DNA of 64,000 nucleotides from positions 9,170,001 through 9,234,000 of the forward strand of contig NZ_LT827010.1 of assembly GCF_900119315.1 (NCBI RefSeq), in the 5' to 3' direction. The notes beneath the pieces are model-generated. The model worked only from the letters and a program-made list of their open reading frames with translations. It ran no database searches and had not been told where the DNA came from. This DNA is from Actinoplanes sp. SE50/110. Lineage in GTDB: Bacteria > Actinomycetota > Actinomycetes > Mycobacteriales > Micromonosporaceae. Both the position numbers and the translations under genes were made by a program. Below, piece after piece: positions 33,611 through 42,334 of the stretch (within the stretch, counting starts at the first letter, position 1; every line of letters starts with the position of its first letter).

Positions 33611-34885
33611 GTGCTGTATCTCTACGCTGTCTTCTCGGTCTGCTGCCTGGCGCTGCTGGCGGCCGGCGTGATCGAGCAACGCAACCACTACCGCAACCTC
33701 AAGCTGATGCCGAGCCGGGTGCTGGTCAACGGCATCCGCGGCAAGAGCTCGATCACCCGGCTCTGCGCCGGCGCGCTGCGCGGCGGCAACAAGGTGGTGG
33801 TGGCCAAGACGACCGGGACCGCGGCCCGCTTCATCTTCCCGGACGCCAGCGAGGAGCCGGTGCACCGCAAGTTCGGCATCGCCAACGTGGTGGAGCAGAT
33901 CGGCATCGTCCGGCGGGCCGCCGTGTACCACCCGGACGCGCTGGTGATCGAGTGCATGGCGGTCATGCCGGCACTGCAGGAGATCAATCAGAGCAAGCTG
34001 ATCCAGTCGAACATCGGGGTGCTCTGCAACGTGCGCGAGGACCACCTGGCCGAGATGGGCCCGACCCTGGACGACGTGGCCCGCTCACTGAGCCGCTCGA
34101 TGCCCGAGGGCGGCGTCTGCATCACCGCCGAGAAGGACCGCCTGGCGATCCTGCAGGAGGAGGCGGACAAGCGGAAGTGCCGGCTGATCGCGGTCGACCC
34201 GGAGTCGGTGACGGACCGGGAGATGGCCGGTTTCGGCTGGATCACCTTCAAGGAGAACGTGGCGATCGCGCTGGCCGTCGCCGCGCAGCTCGGCGTCGAC
34301 CGGCAGAGCGCGCTGGCCGGCATGTGGGCCGCACCGCCGGACCCGGGCGTGCTGTCGGTGGCCCGGGTGCTGTACCGGGACAAGCGGGTTCGGTTCGCCA
34401 ACATCTTCGCGGCCAACGACCCCGAGTCGACGTTCATGAACATCGCGCAACTGGAGAAGCAGGGCCTGATCTCCCGGCCACTGACCATGGTGATCAACTG
34501 CCGGCCCGACCGGGTGGAGCGCAACGGGCAGATGGGCGCCCTGGCCGAGCGGGTGCAACCGCAGCACATCGTGCTGATCGGTGAGATGACCCGCAGCGCC
34601 AAGGTCGCCGTCCCGGCCGGCCTGCAGGACCGGGTGACCGATCTGGGCAAGATGCCCGGCGACCGGATGCTCGCCGAGCTGATGGCGGTGGTCGGCCCCG
34701 ACGCGTCGATCGTCGCGGTCGGCAACATCCACGGCCAGGGCGAGGTGCTGCTGCACGAGCTGGCGGCGCTGCCCAGCTGGGAGCCGCAGGGCAGCGGCCG
34801 CTCCGACTCGATGCTGCGGGTCTCCACCACGCCCGGCTTCGACGTGCTCGCCGAGACAGTTTTTCTGGAAAGGACCCACCGGTGA
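33611..34885 (+). CDS. pgsB: Poly-gamma-glutamate synthase subunit PgsB/CapB
   Basis: 424 residues of the Mur-ligase-like amide ligase that polymerises glutamate. An N-terminal membrane helix (LYAVFSVCCLALLAAGVI) is followed by the ATP site NGIRGKSSITR (about 40-50), TTGTAARF, the ECMAVMPALQE segment, NVREDHLAEMG and INCRPDRVER near the end, all typical of CapB/PgsB. The GTG start lies two bases after the receptor gene, and the stop overlaps pgsC by four bases. Confidence 0.95.
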   Translation: MLYLYAVFSVCCLALLAAGVIEQRNHYRNLKLMPSRVLVNGIRGKSSITRLCAGALRGGNKVVVAKTTGTAARFIFPDASEEPVHRKFGIANVVEQIGIVRRAAVYHPDALVIECMAVMPALQEINQSKLIQSNIGVLCNVREDHLAEMGPTLDDVARSLSRSMPEGGVCITAEKDRLAILQEEADKRKCRLIAVDPESVTDREMAGFGWITFKENVAIALAVAAQLGVDRQSALAGMWAAPPDPGVLSVARVLYRDKRVRFANIFAANDPESTFMNIAQLEKQGLISRPLTMVINCRPDRVERNGQMGALAERVQPQHIVLIGEMTRSAKVAVPAGLQDRVTDLGKMPGDRMLAELMAVVGPDASIVAVGNIHGQGEVLLHELAALPSWEPQGSGRSDSMLRVSTTPGFDVLAETVFLERTHR

Positions 34886-35367
34886 CCTTCGGGGGAGAAC
34901 TCAGTGCCCAGCTTTCCACCGCCTGCCTCGGCATCGGTCTGGTCTTCGCGCTGCTCTGCTACCTGACCACCAACCTCTCCCCGGGCGGAATGATCACCCC
35001 CGGGTGGATCGCGCTGGCCCTGATCGAGGACAAGATGCACGCCGCGGTGATCGTCGGGATGACCGTGGTCACCTACACGCTCACCAAGGTCCTGCAGCGC
35101 ATGGTGATCCTCTACGGCAAGCGGCTGTTCGCGGCGATCGTGCTGCTCAGCGTCTTCCTGCAGCTCACCCTCTTCGTGCTGGTCCAGCAGGACCTGCCAC
35201 TGCTGTTCGCCCACCAGACCCTGGGCTTCGTCGCCCCGGGCCTGATCACCTATCAGCTGGTCCGGCAGCCGCCCAAGGCGACACTGCTGGCCACCGGCCT
35301 GGTCACCGCCATGACCTACGGCGTCGCGTTCAGCGGCATCGTGGCCGGTCTCGTGCCGACGACCTGA
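34882..35367 (+). CDS. pgsC: Poly-gamma-glutamate biosynthesis protein PgsC/CapC
   Basis: 161 residues, almost wholly membrane helices, of the CapC/PgsC family, the membrane partner of PgsB. SPGGMITPGWIALAL near residue 34 is the characteristic motif, and TLGFVAPGLITYQLVRQP follows. The GTGA overlap with pgsB shows the expected tight coupling. Confidence 0.95.
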   Translation: MTFGGELSAQLSTACLGIGLVFALLCYLTTNLSPGGMITPGWIALALIEDKMHAAVIVGMTVVTYTLTKVLQRMVILYGKRLFAAIVLLSVFLQLTLFVLVQQDLPLLFAHQTLGFVAPGLITYQLVRQPPKATLLATGLVTAMTYGVAFSGIVAGLVPTT

Positions 35368-35377
35368 CGGGAACGAG

Positions 35378-36421
35378 ATGAATTACCAGACCTATACGCG
35401 CAGCCAGGCCACCCTGGTCACGCTGGCCATCCTGCTGGTGCTGGTCGGGGGTGGCTCCGTCGCGTACGCGGCGGCCCGCTCGACGATGCCCGAGGCGGTC
35501 GAGATCAGTCTCGGCTCCGAGGACCAGGGCTCGGTCGCGGCCGGACTCGGCTACCGGGTGCGGCGGGGCGTGGATCCGGCCCGCACCGAATTCCTCGACG
35601 CCACCGGCAAGGTCATGGCGACCATGACCGACACCTCGCGGACCGTGCACCTGAACGGGCCGGAGCGCACCTTCGCCGAGGCCCGGTTCACCAAGGCCAA
35701 GCTGGTCACCGAGTACTGGGTGCGGCTCGCCCCGAAACCCTGGCACAAGGGCGCCGAGACCGAGAAGTGGTTCGTCGACTGGTTCACCAAGGCGCGCACC
35801 GACCGGTCACCGGACGTGCTGGCGCTCGCCTTCGAGTACACGTACACCGCGAAGCCGAAGAAGGACGCCACCGGCCGGCAGTACTCCGGGGACGCGGCGT
35901 TCGGCCCGCTGTCCGACATCGACCCGGACGGGCGCGCGGAGAACTCCGACTTCTACGACTACCTGGGCGTCCCGTGGACCTTCCCGGACAAGAAGGAGAA
36001 GCCGTCGGCGAGCCACATCCGCAGCCTGGACTGCTCCGGCTTCCTGCGGATGGTCTACGGTTACCGGCTCGGCTACCCGCTGCGCGGCACCAACAACCCC
36101 GGTCCGGGTCTGCCGCGTCAGGCCGCCGGGCTGGCCGCGGTCGGGCCGGGCACGCTGCTGATGCCGAACACCGGCAAGCGGGCGGTGAACCTGGACCGGC
36201 TGCTCCCCGGTGACATGGTGTTCTTCAACGCCGGTCCGATCAAGGGCACGCACATCGAGCACTCCGGGATGTTCCTGGGTGTCGACGACCGCGGGCACTA
36301 CCGCTTCATCTCCAGCCGCACCAAGGCGAACGGCCCGACCATGGGCGACGCGGGCGGCGAGTCCATCCTGGACGGCACCGGTCACTGGGCCGAACTCTGG
36401 CGCACCGCCCGGCGCATCTGA
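35378..36421 (+). CDS. NlpC/P60-family hydrolase, polyglutamate operon
   Basis: 347 residues: an N-terminal membrane anchor (LVTLAILLVLVGGGSVAYAA), a 190-residue unknown middle, and a C-terminal NlpC/P60 cysteine peptidase domain. The catalytic Cys is in LDCSGFLRMVYGY (about residue 218) and the His in THIEHSGMFLGV (about 292). Such enzymes cut gamma-glutamyl bonds in peptidoglycan; some are polyglutamate hydrolases. Ten bases after pgsC, it is likely involved in trimming or releasing the polymer or opening the wall (inference). Confidence 0.85.
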   Translation: MNYQTYTRSQATLVTLAILLVLVGGGSVAYAAARSTMPEAVEISLGSEDQGSVAAGLGYRVRRGVDPARTEFLDATGKVMATMTDTSRTVHLNGPERTFAEARFTKAKLVTEYWVRLAPKPWHKGAETEKWFVDWFTKARTDRSPDVLALAFEYTYTAKPKKDATGRQYSGDAAFGPLSDIDPDGRAENSDFYDYLGVPWTFPDKKEKPSASHIRSLDCSGFLRMVYGYRLGYPLRGTNNPGPGLPRQAAGLAAVGPGTLLMPNTGKRAVNLDRLLPGDMVFFNAGPIKGTHIEHSGMFLGVDDRGHYRFISSRTKANGPTMGDAGGESILDGTGHWAELWRTARRI

Positions 36422-36437
36422 CGCCCGGCCGCCCGGG

Positions 36438-37334
36438 TCAGCCTTCGTTGATCCGGGCGGCCAGGTCCGGAACCAGCCGGTCCCAGGAGCCCGGGTCGCG
36501 CCGGATCGAGTAGCTCATCTCCACGTGCACGAACTGGTCGCCCTCCAGCGAGGCCACCCTGCCCTGCGCGTTGGTCTTGCCCTCCAGTTCACCGCACCTG
36601 CGTTTCCAGGCCCGGCAGATGTCGACGCCGGCGTCGGCCAGAGCGTCGGCCACCTCGCGCGCCAGCGGGCCGACTCGGGCCTTTCCGGTCGACACCACGG
36701 CCTCGGAGTCGGGCAGGTTCTTGTCGGCGTAGCCGTGCAGCTGCAACTGCTCCAGCCCCTTGCCCGCCAGCTCGGTGGCGAACAGGTGGAACAGCGACTT
36801 GTCGTTGTGGGCCACGTCGCCCAGGCCGCCGGCCGCCTGCCGGTGCGCCCCGGCCACCAGCAGCACGCTGCTGTCCACCTCGCGGTGCAGGGCCAGCCCC
36901 AGCTTCTCGGTGTTGAGGTCGAAGCCGGTGTGCGGCACCTCCAGCACGATGCCGGGTTTCCTGGTGGTGTCGATCAGCACCGCGCCCCAGGTGCGCTTGT
37001 CGGTGCCGGTCGCGATGTACATGTCGAAGGCGCGGCCGGTCGCCGGGTCCGTCCCGCGGTGCACGACGAAGCCGAGATCGCTGAACAGCCTGTCCCGGTT
37101 GCCGTTCGCGTCCTGATCGGCGATCGCCCGGGCCGCCTGGCGGATCGTGGTGCGCTCGTCCGCCTTCGGATCCCGATACGGGTTCGACGGGGAGATCCCC
37201 CTGGTCAGCTCGGCGATCAGCTGTGCCGGATCCTGCTGCACCGCCGCCGGTGGCTTGCCCTTGGCGCCGTCGCATCCGGCGACGGCCACCACCATCATCG
37301 CCACCGTCAGGGCCCCCGCAACGGATCTATGCAC
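36438..37334 (-). CDS. Lipoprotein with possible polyglutamate-hydrolase-like fold
   Basis: 298 residues with a lipoprotein signal (VAMMVVAVAGC, lipid on Cys 21). The mature part has spaced His/Glu motifs: VLEVPHTGFDLNTEKLGLAL, LLVAGAHRQAAGG, GDVAHNDKSLFHLF, QLHGYAD and VHVEMSYSIRRD. The set recalls zinc-dependent hydrolases of the N-formylglutamate/polyglutamate hydrolase type, but I cannot confirm the family. It converges on the polyglutamate operon with 16 bases between the stop codons. Confidence 0.6.
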   Translation of the reverse strand: MHRSVAGALTVAMMVVAVAGCDGAKGKPPAAVQQDPAQLIAELTRGISPSNPYRDPKADERTTIRQAARAIADQDANGNRDRLFSDLGFVVHRGTDPATGRAFDMYIATGTDKRTWGAVLIDTTRKPGIVLEVPHTGFDLNTEKLGLALHREVDSSVLLVAGAHRQAAGGLGDVAHNDKSLFHLFATELAGKGLEQLQLHGYADKNLPDSEAVVSTGKARVGPLAREVADALADAGVDICRAWKRRCGELEGKTNAQGRVASLEGDQFVHVEMSYSIRRDPGSWDRLVPDLAARINEG

Positions 37335-37409
37335 CCGAGCAGGTTATCCGAGGCAAGATCAAAACATTTGCTTGCCTGTACGTCGTCAGCAAGCCACCAC
37401 CCCGCTCCC

Positions 37410-37865
37410 TCAGCTCCAGGCGCGCGTCAGCGCCACCCGCGCCTCCAGCTCCAGCAGCCGGCGTTTTCGCTCCAGCCCGCCCCCGAAGCCGACCATCCTG
37501 CCGCCGGCGCCGACCACCCGATGGCACGGCACGATCACCGGCACCGGGTTGTGGTTGCAGGCCGTGCCCACCGCGCGCGCCGCACCGGGGTCGCCCAGGG
37601 CGGTGGCGATCGCGCCGTACGTCATCATTTCGCCGTAGGGGATTTTCGCGATCTCGGTCCAGACGGCGCGCTCGAAATCGGATCCGCCGCGCATCCGCAC
37701 CGGCACGGTGAAGGCGGTCGACTCGCCCGCGAAATAGGCGGTCAGCTGGGCCGCAGCCGGATGCTCGGCGGCCGGCCCGGGCGCCGCGCCGAAGCGCACC
37801 CCGACCACGACATCGCCCTCGACGGCGACGCCGAGCGGCCCGATCGGTGACTCGACGACGAACAT
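37410..37865 (-). CDS. ogt: Methylated-DNA--protein-cysteine methyltransferase
   Basis: 151 residues; removes alkyl groups from O6-guanine onto its own cysteine. The acceptor Cys is in VPVIVPCHRVVG (about residue 120), preceded by TYGAIATALGDPGAARAVGTACNHN. Length and motifs are typical of Ogt/MGMT. It starts close to the end of the exopolysaccharide operon on the same strand; CAGACT six bases before the ATG suggests its own leaderless promoter. Confidence 0.95.
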   Translation of the reverse strand: MFVVESPIGPLGVAVEGDVVVGVRFGAAPGPAAEHPAAAQLTAYFAGESTAFTVPVRMRGGSDFERAVWTEIAKIPYGEMMTYGAIATALGDPGAARAVGTACNHNPVPVIVPCHRVVGAGGRMVGFGGGLERKRRLLELEARVALTRAWS

Positions 37866-37902
37866 GCCCCCAGTCTGCCTCGCCGGTACGACAGATTCGA
37901 GG

Positions 37903-39519
37903 TCACGACAACTGGTAGACGGTGTATCCGTCCGCTTCGTAGACCGCCCGGTATCCCTGCATCGCCGAGGCGTCGTGCAGCGCGTTGTAGACGGCGTCCC
38001 GGCCCCGCGCCCCGGATCCGCGCATCAGCACGACCTCGGCACCCACCGACCGCGGCGACGTCAGCGCCTCCCGCCAGACATTGCGCCGCCCCACCTTCGT
38101 ACCGTCGTAGATGACCCGGTCCAGCACCGGGAACGCCGCCCGCTCGTTCCCGACCAGGTCCAGCATGATCGGCCCGCTGGTGTGCCCAGCCAGGAAGGCG
38201 GCCACCCGCACCTGGTCCTGTTGCGACGACAGGTCGTCGGTCACCTCCCGCACGCTGACCAGCGCGTCCTGCCGGAAGGTGACCGTGGTCAGCCCACCGA
38301 GCGCCGCGATCACCAGGATCGACGCCGCCAGCGCCGTCCGCCCCGGCAGCCGGGCGATCAGATATCCGGCCAGCACCGCCGCCGGCAGCGCCGCGATCAA
38401 GCCGAACCGCGCGTTGAGCACGTATTCGTTGACCGGCGGCATGCCGATCGGGGCCTGCCCGCGATAGATCGTGTAGAGGAAGAACGGCATCACCGAGCCG
38501 AGCGCGAAGACCGGCAGCGATCGCGCCGACAGCCGTTCGCCGAGCAGGAAGGCGACGAGTCCGGCCACCGCGAGGCCCAACACGACGAATCCGTGGTCGG
38601 CGACCAGCGCCCCCGCGTACGCGTGCAGGGTCCTGCCCAGATCCCCGGTCTCCACGTCGGTGGTGCGTCGCGACATCTGGTCGGCGCTGGAGTTCGGTCC
38701 GGTCAGGAAGTTCAGCGGCGAGCCGGCGATCATCCAGTTGTAGAGCATCCAACCGGCGGCCGAGGTGAACAGCCCGAAGGCGGCGAACATGCCGGTCAGG
38801 CCCCGGGTATCGGGCCAGGAGTGGCCGAGACGGCGGGCGATCACCGGCACCGCGAGGGTGAACACCCCGGCCAGGAACCATCCCTCGTACCGGCAGAGCA
38901 TGGCCAGCATGCTGGCCATCGCCGCGTGCAGCAGGTAGGTCGGCTGCCGGCTGTCCGCCCAGCGCATCAGCCCGTATGTCGCGGCCAGCGCGAACGCGTA
39001 GAACGGCAGCTCGTCCATCGAGGTCGACTGGTGGTGCAGCACGTTGGCGCCGAGCATGAAGACGGCCGCGCCGGCGACCGCCGGTGCCGCCCGCCCGGGG
39101 CTGTACACCCGCACCATCCGGTAGATCAGCACCGATGAGGCGACGTACGCGGTCATCGACACGATGGAGCCGGCCAGCCCGGTGGTGTACAGCCAGGTGT
39201 TCCAGGCGAACAGCGCCTGCAGCAGGTGGGGCAGGGGCAGCCAGATCGCCCCGAGCTGGGCGATGCCGGTGGTCCGCCCGACCAGCAGGCGCCGGCTGAT
39301 CTCCAGGTGCGAGTACGTGTCGTGGTATCCCAGGATTCGCCCGGCGCGGTAGAAGTACACGCACGCGGCGACGGCCAGCACGGTCGCGGCCAGCCCGACG
39401 CCGATCATCGCCGGGTCGGCGCGCCGGCGGGTCCGGCGGTCCTCGACGCGCCGCAGCCGCTGCACGTTGCGGATCCGGATCTCCTGGGTCAGCGACAGGT
39501 GCCGCTCGGTGGTGCTCAC
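37903..39519 (-). CDS. GT-C type membrane glycosyltransferase (exopolysaccharide operon)
   Basis: About 538 residues with some ten membrane helices. After the first helix (MIGVGLAATVLAVAACVYFY) the loop GYHDTYSHLEISRRLLVG carries the acidic residue expected of GT-C enzymes, and a C-terminal soluble domain ends YTVYQLS. The GTG start at 39519 overlaps by four bases the restored stop of the upstream glycosidase, matching the GTGA overlap upstream in the same operon. Because of the frameshift in the glycosidase, this gene is in frame with it in the sequence as given. It likely transfers a sugar from a lipid carrier during glycan assembly. Confidence 0.8.
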   Translation of the reverse strand: MSTTERHLSLTQEIRIRNVQRLRRVEDRRTRRRADPAMIGVGLAATVLAVAACVYFYRAGRILGYHDTYSHLEISRRLLVGRTTGIAQLGAIWLPLPHLLQALFAWNTWLYTTGLAGSIVSMTAYVASSVLIYRMVRVYSPGRAAPAVAGAAVFMLGANVLHHQSTSMDELPFYAFALAATYGLMRWADSRQPTYLLHAAMASMLAMLCRYEGWFLAGVFTLAVPVIARRLGHSWPDTRGLTGMFAAFGLFTSAAGWMLYNWMIAGSPLNFLTGPNSSADQMSRRTTDVETGDLGRTLHAYAGALVADHGFVVLGLAVAGLVAFLLGERLSARSLPVFALGSVMPFFLYTIYRGQAPIGMPPVNEYVLNARFGLIAALPAAVLAGYLIARLPGRTALAASILVIAALGGLTTVTFRQDALVSVREVTDDLSSQQDQVRVAAFLAGHTSGPIMLDLVGNERAAFPVLDRVIYDGTKVGRRNVWREALTSPRSVGAEVVLMRGSGARGRDAVYNALHDASAMQGYRAVYEADGYTVYQLS

Positions 39520-40599
39520 CGGCCCGGCCATCCGGACGCGAAGCACTCCTTGATCGCCTGATCGCCACGGCCGATGAAGGAGCCGGCGTCGTACCCGGTG
39601 GCGTCGGCCGGGTTCGCCCAGGGTCCAGAAGTAGATTCCGGCCATCCCCAGCGACCGGGCGGCCGCACAGGCGCCGGCGAACCAGTTCGCCTGGATCTGC
39701 GGCACCAGCTTCTGGCCCGGCTCGGGCCAGGCGTTCGACTTGGCGTACGCGCCGGGCGTGGCGGTGATCCCGACCTCCTGGATCACGGTCTCGCCGAGCC
39801 GGCCGTCCCGCCGGGTCCGCAGCCAGTTCGTCCAGGCGTCGGTGAGCTGGGCGACGCTGGCCGTGTCCGGAAGATCGAAGCGGGGGTACGCGTCGACGCC
39901 AGGGTCCGCTCCGGGCACCCCGCCCCGGCCGGCGATCCAGGCACCCCAGTTGTCGGCGTACATCAGCCGTCCGCGGAACAGGGTGCCGGCGGCCGCCATC
40001 GCGGTCCGCCACTGCGCCGGGTGGGTGGTCATCGAGTCCAGTTCGGATCCCATGACGAAGCCGTCCGCATGTGCGGTCTGTGCCGCGGTCAGGTACGGGG
40101 CCAACACGGTCGAATACGACTTGAACCAATTGTCGGGATCGGACGGTTTGATGGAGCCGCGCCACACCTTGGCGGGACGCAGGTTGACCTCGTCGAACAG
40201 CGGCCGGACCAGGACCCGCAGGCCACGCTCGCGCGCCGCCGCGGTCAGCGCCGCGATGTCCGCCGGAGTCGGCGTATTGCCCGGTTTGATGTAGACACGG
40301 GTCGGCTTCGGGCCGTCGGTGTAGATCGGAAAGGTCAGCCCGACGCTGTTCGCGCCGAGCCCGGCCACGTAGTCGAGCAGCCGGCCGGCGTTCTCCCGCA
40401 GCTGCTCCGGCTTGACGTCGTGCCAGAAGATCTGCACACCCAGCTGCGCCGGAGTCCGCACCGCCGGGGAGACCGACGCCGCCGGCGCCGCCGCCGTGGT
40501 GACGGGAGGCGCCGCGGGGATGCTCGGCGCGAGCCGCCCGCAGGCCGCCAGCTGCGTCGCCCCGAGAACGAGAGCGATCATCCGCGTACGGGCTCTCAC
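39516..40599 (-). CDS. TIM-barrel glycoside hydrolase lipoprotein with apparent frameshift
   Basis: The GTG at 40599 overlaps the GT2 stop (GTGA). The N-terminus is a lipoprotein signal (MIALVLGATQLAAC). The body looks like a clan GH-A barrel, GH5/GH113-like: GVQIFWHDVKPEQL, VLVRPLFDEVN, FVMGSELDSM (acid/base Glu), RLMYADNWGAW, TVIQEVGITATPG (nucleophile Glu) and GIYFWTL. Just after FWTL one extra G in the CTGGGCG run (39615-39621) shifts the frame. Removing it gives ANPADATGYDAGSFIGRGDQ and a stop at 39516-39518 that overlaps the next GTG. As given, the frame runs on, Arg-rich, into the next gene. It may be a sequencing indel, a mutation or a fusion. Confidence 0.75.
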
Positions 40600-42065
40600 G
40601 ACGCGCCCTGCAGCACGAGCACCAGGTCGTCGTCGGTCTCGGCATGCCCGTGCGGCGTCTTGTGCCAGCCCCGCTTGCCGGTGACCATCTCGAACACCGC
40701 CACGTAGGTCGAGAAGCTCATCCACAGCCACATCACCTGGGCCATGAACATGTACTTGAGCAGCCCGAAGCGCCCCCTGGTGCGGGACGCCTCGGCCAGC
40801 GTCGTCTGGACCAGCTCCAACATGATCCCGAAGTTGCCGACCACCAGCAGCCCGGTCGCGGTGTAGTAGACCGGCGCCGGGAACAGGTCGACGATCACCT
40901 CGGAGCCGCTCGCGAACCACACCCCGGCCAGCGCCAGGAACAGCGGGTTGAGCAGGAAGGTGAGCGGCGTGCCGTAGGTCATCAGCAGGAACGCCAGCCA
41001 CCGGTGCACGCCCATCCGGGCCGCCGCGCGCCACGGCCGGCGGCTGTGCACCAGCGCGGTCTGCAGATAGCCGCCCTTCCAGCGGCGCTGCTGCTTGTCC
41101 ACCACCCGACTGGAGACCGGGGCCTCCTCCAGGGTCACCGACGCCATCAGGTCGACCCGGTATCCGGCGGTGGCCAGGCGGGCGCCCAGGTCGGCGTCCT
41201 CGGTCAGGTTGTGCGGATCCCAGATCAGGCCGCCCGGCAGGGCCACCTCGAGCAGCGCGTTGACCTTGAAATGGTTGGACGTGCCGCCCAGTGGCACGGG
41301 CAGGCCGAGCCGGGCGAGGCCGGGCAGGAAGTGCCGGAAATGCACTTTGTAACCGACCCAGTACAGAGCGGAGACCCAGTTCGTGTCGTCGTTCCAGAAG
41401 ACCAATTCGGCCTGCAGACACACAACGTCACGACGGGCTAGACGGAATGTCGCGACGGCCAGCCGCAATTGCTCCGGATCGGGCCGGTCCTCGGCGTCAT
41501 AGATGGTGACGTAGCGGCAACCGTCCGCAACCAGAATGGGGAATGCCACGTTCATCGCATTCGGCTTGGTCTTCGGGCCGCCCGGCGGAACGACCACCAC
41601 CACAACGTGGCCGAGCGGGCCCTCGGCGGCCGTGCCGTCGCCGTGCACGCGCAGCCCGATCGCGGCCGCGGCGGCCAGCGTCTTCTCGTCGTCGTGCTCG
41701 ATCAGCAGATAGACGTGCAGCCGGTCGCGCGGATAGTCCAGCTGACTGACCCGGGCCACCAGACGGCGCAGCATGTTCGCCTCGCGGTGCACCGGCAGCA
41801 GCACGCCGTAGTGCGGCAGCTGGCGGGTCGACGAGGACAGGACCTCGGTGAGCAGCATCCGGTGCCCGCGCCCGGCTGTCGTGACCAGCACCTTGAACAG
41901 GGCGAAGAGCAGATAGAACAGCACGCAGGCGCCGACCGTCACGGCCGCGGTGACCCGGGGGGCGACGACCAGGCCGGCGGTCAGCACGGCCAGGGCCGCA
42001 CCGGCGAGCGCCTTCTGCCCGGTGCTCAGCAGTCTCGCGGCGGTGCTTACCGTTTCTTCCGCCAC
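40596..42065 (-). CDS. Cellulose-synthase-like GT2 glycosyltransferase
   Basis: 489 residues of the processive GT2 type. Two N-terminal helices, then the catalytic domain: YGVLLPVHREANML, IEHDDEK, VTIYDAEDRPDPEQL (DxD-like), HNLTEDADLGARL (base Asp) and the QQRRWKGGYLQT motif that marks processive beta-glycan synthases; then helices (LAFLLMTYGTPLTFLLNPLFL and others). There is no PilZ domain. It is first in a three-gene operon with a glycosidase and a GT-C enzyme, all linked by GTGA overlaps, which resembles exopolysaccharide loci. Confidence 0.9.
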   Translation of the reverse strand: MAEETVSTAARLLSTGQKALAGAALAVLTAGLVVAPRVTAAVTVGACVLFYLLFALFKVLVTTAGRGHRMLLTEVLSSSTRQLPHYGVLLPVHREANMLRRLVARVSQLDYPRDRLHVYLLIEHDDEKTLAAAAAIGLRVHGDGTAAEGPLGHVVVVVVPPGGPKTKPNAMNVAFPILVADGCRYVTIYDAEDRPDPEQLRLAVATFRLARRDVVCLQAELVFWNDDTNWVSALYWVGYKVHFRHFLPGLARLGLPVPLGGTSNHFKVNALLEVALPGGLIWDPHNLTEDADLGARLATAGYRVDLMASVTLEEAPVSSRVVDKQQRRWKGGYLQTALVHSRRPWRAAARMGVHRWLAFLLMTYGTPLTFLLNPLFLALAGVWFASGSEVIVDLFPAPVYYTATGLLVVGNFGIMLELVQTTLAEASRTRGRFGLLKYMFMAQVMWLWMSFSTYVAVFEMVTGKRGWHKTPHGHAETDDDLVLVLQGAS

Positions 42066-42334
42066 GCCGCTCGACCCCCCTCTTCCCCCGCGCCGCGAAA
42101 TAGCAGGTGACGCGGGCAGGAGTGCAGGTTAGGGAGGCTCAGAACGGCATTGCATCAACCTTTCAGACACATCGAATATGAGCCGATTAAGGGGTAATTA
42201 TTGCTATTCCTGCCCGGCTACCCGACGGCATTTGCTCCGTTGCTGGACGGCTGCCCGGTTGGTCACTGGCTGTGATCTGAAACTCATGCAAGGTTTTCGC
42301 GGGCGTCGGCGTCTATTCGGGGGGGAGGTGACCG

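Noticed and set aside
39600..39630. Programmed ribosomal frameshift in the glycosidase
   Set aside because: There is no slippery heptamer followed by a clear pseudoknot, and the restored frame ends at a normal overlapping stop; an indel is simpler.
37903..41421. A single 1,172-residue minus-strand gene
   Set aside because: It merges a piece opposite the GT2 gene, a frameshifted glycosidase and a GT-C gene; the true boundaries are shown by GTGA overlaps.
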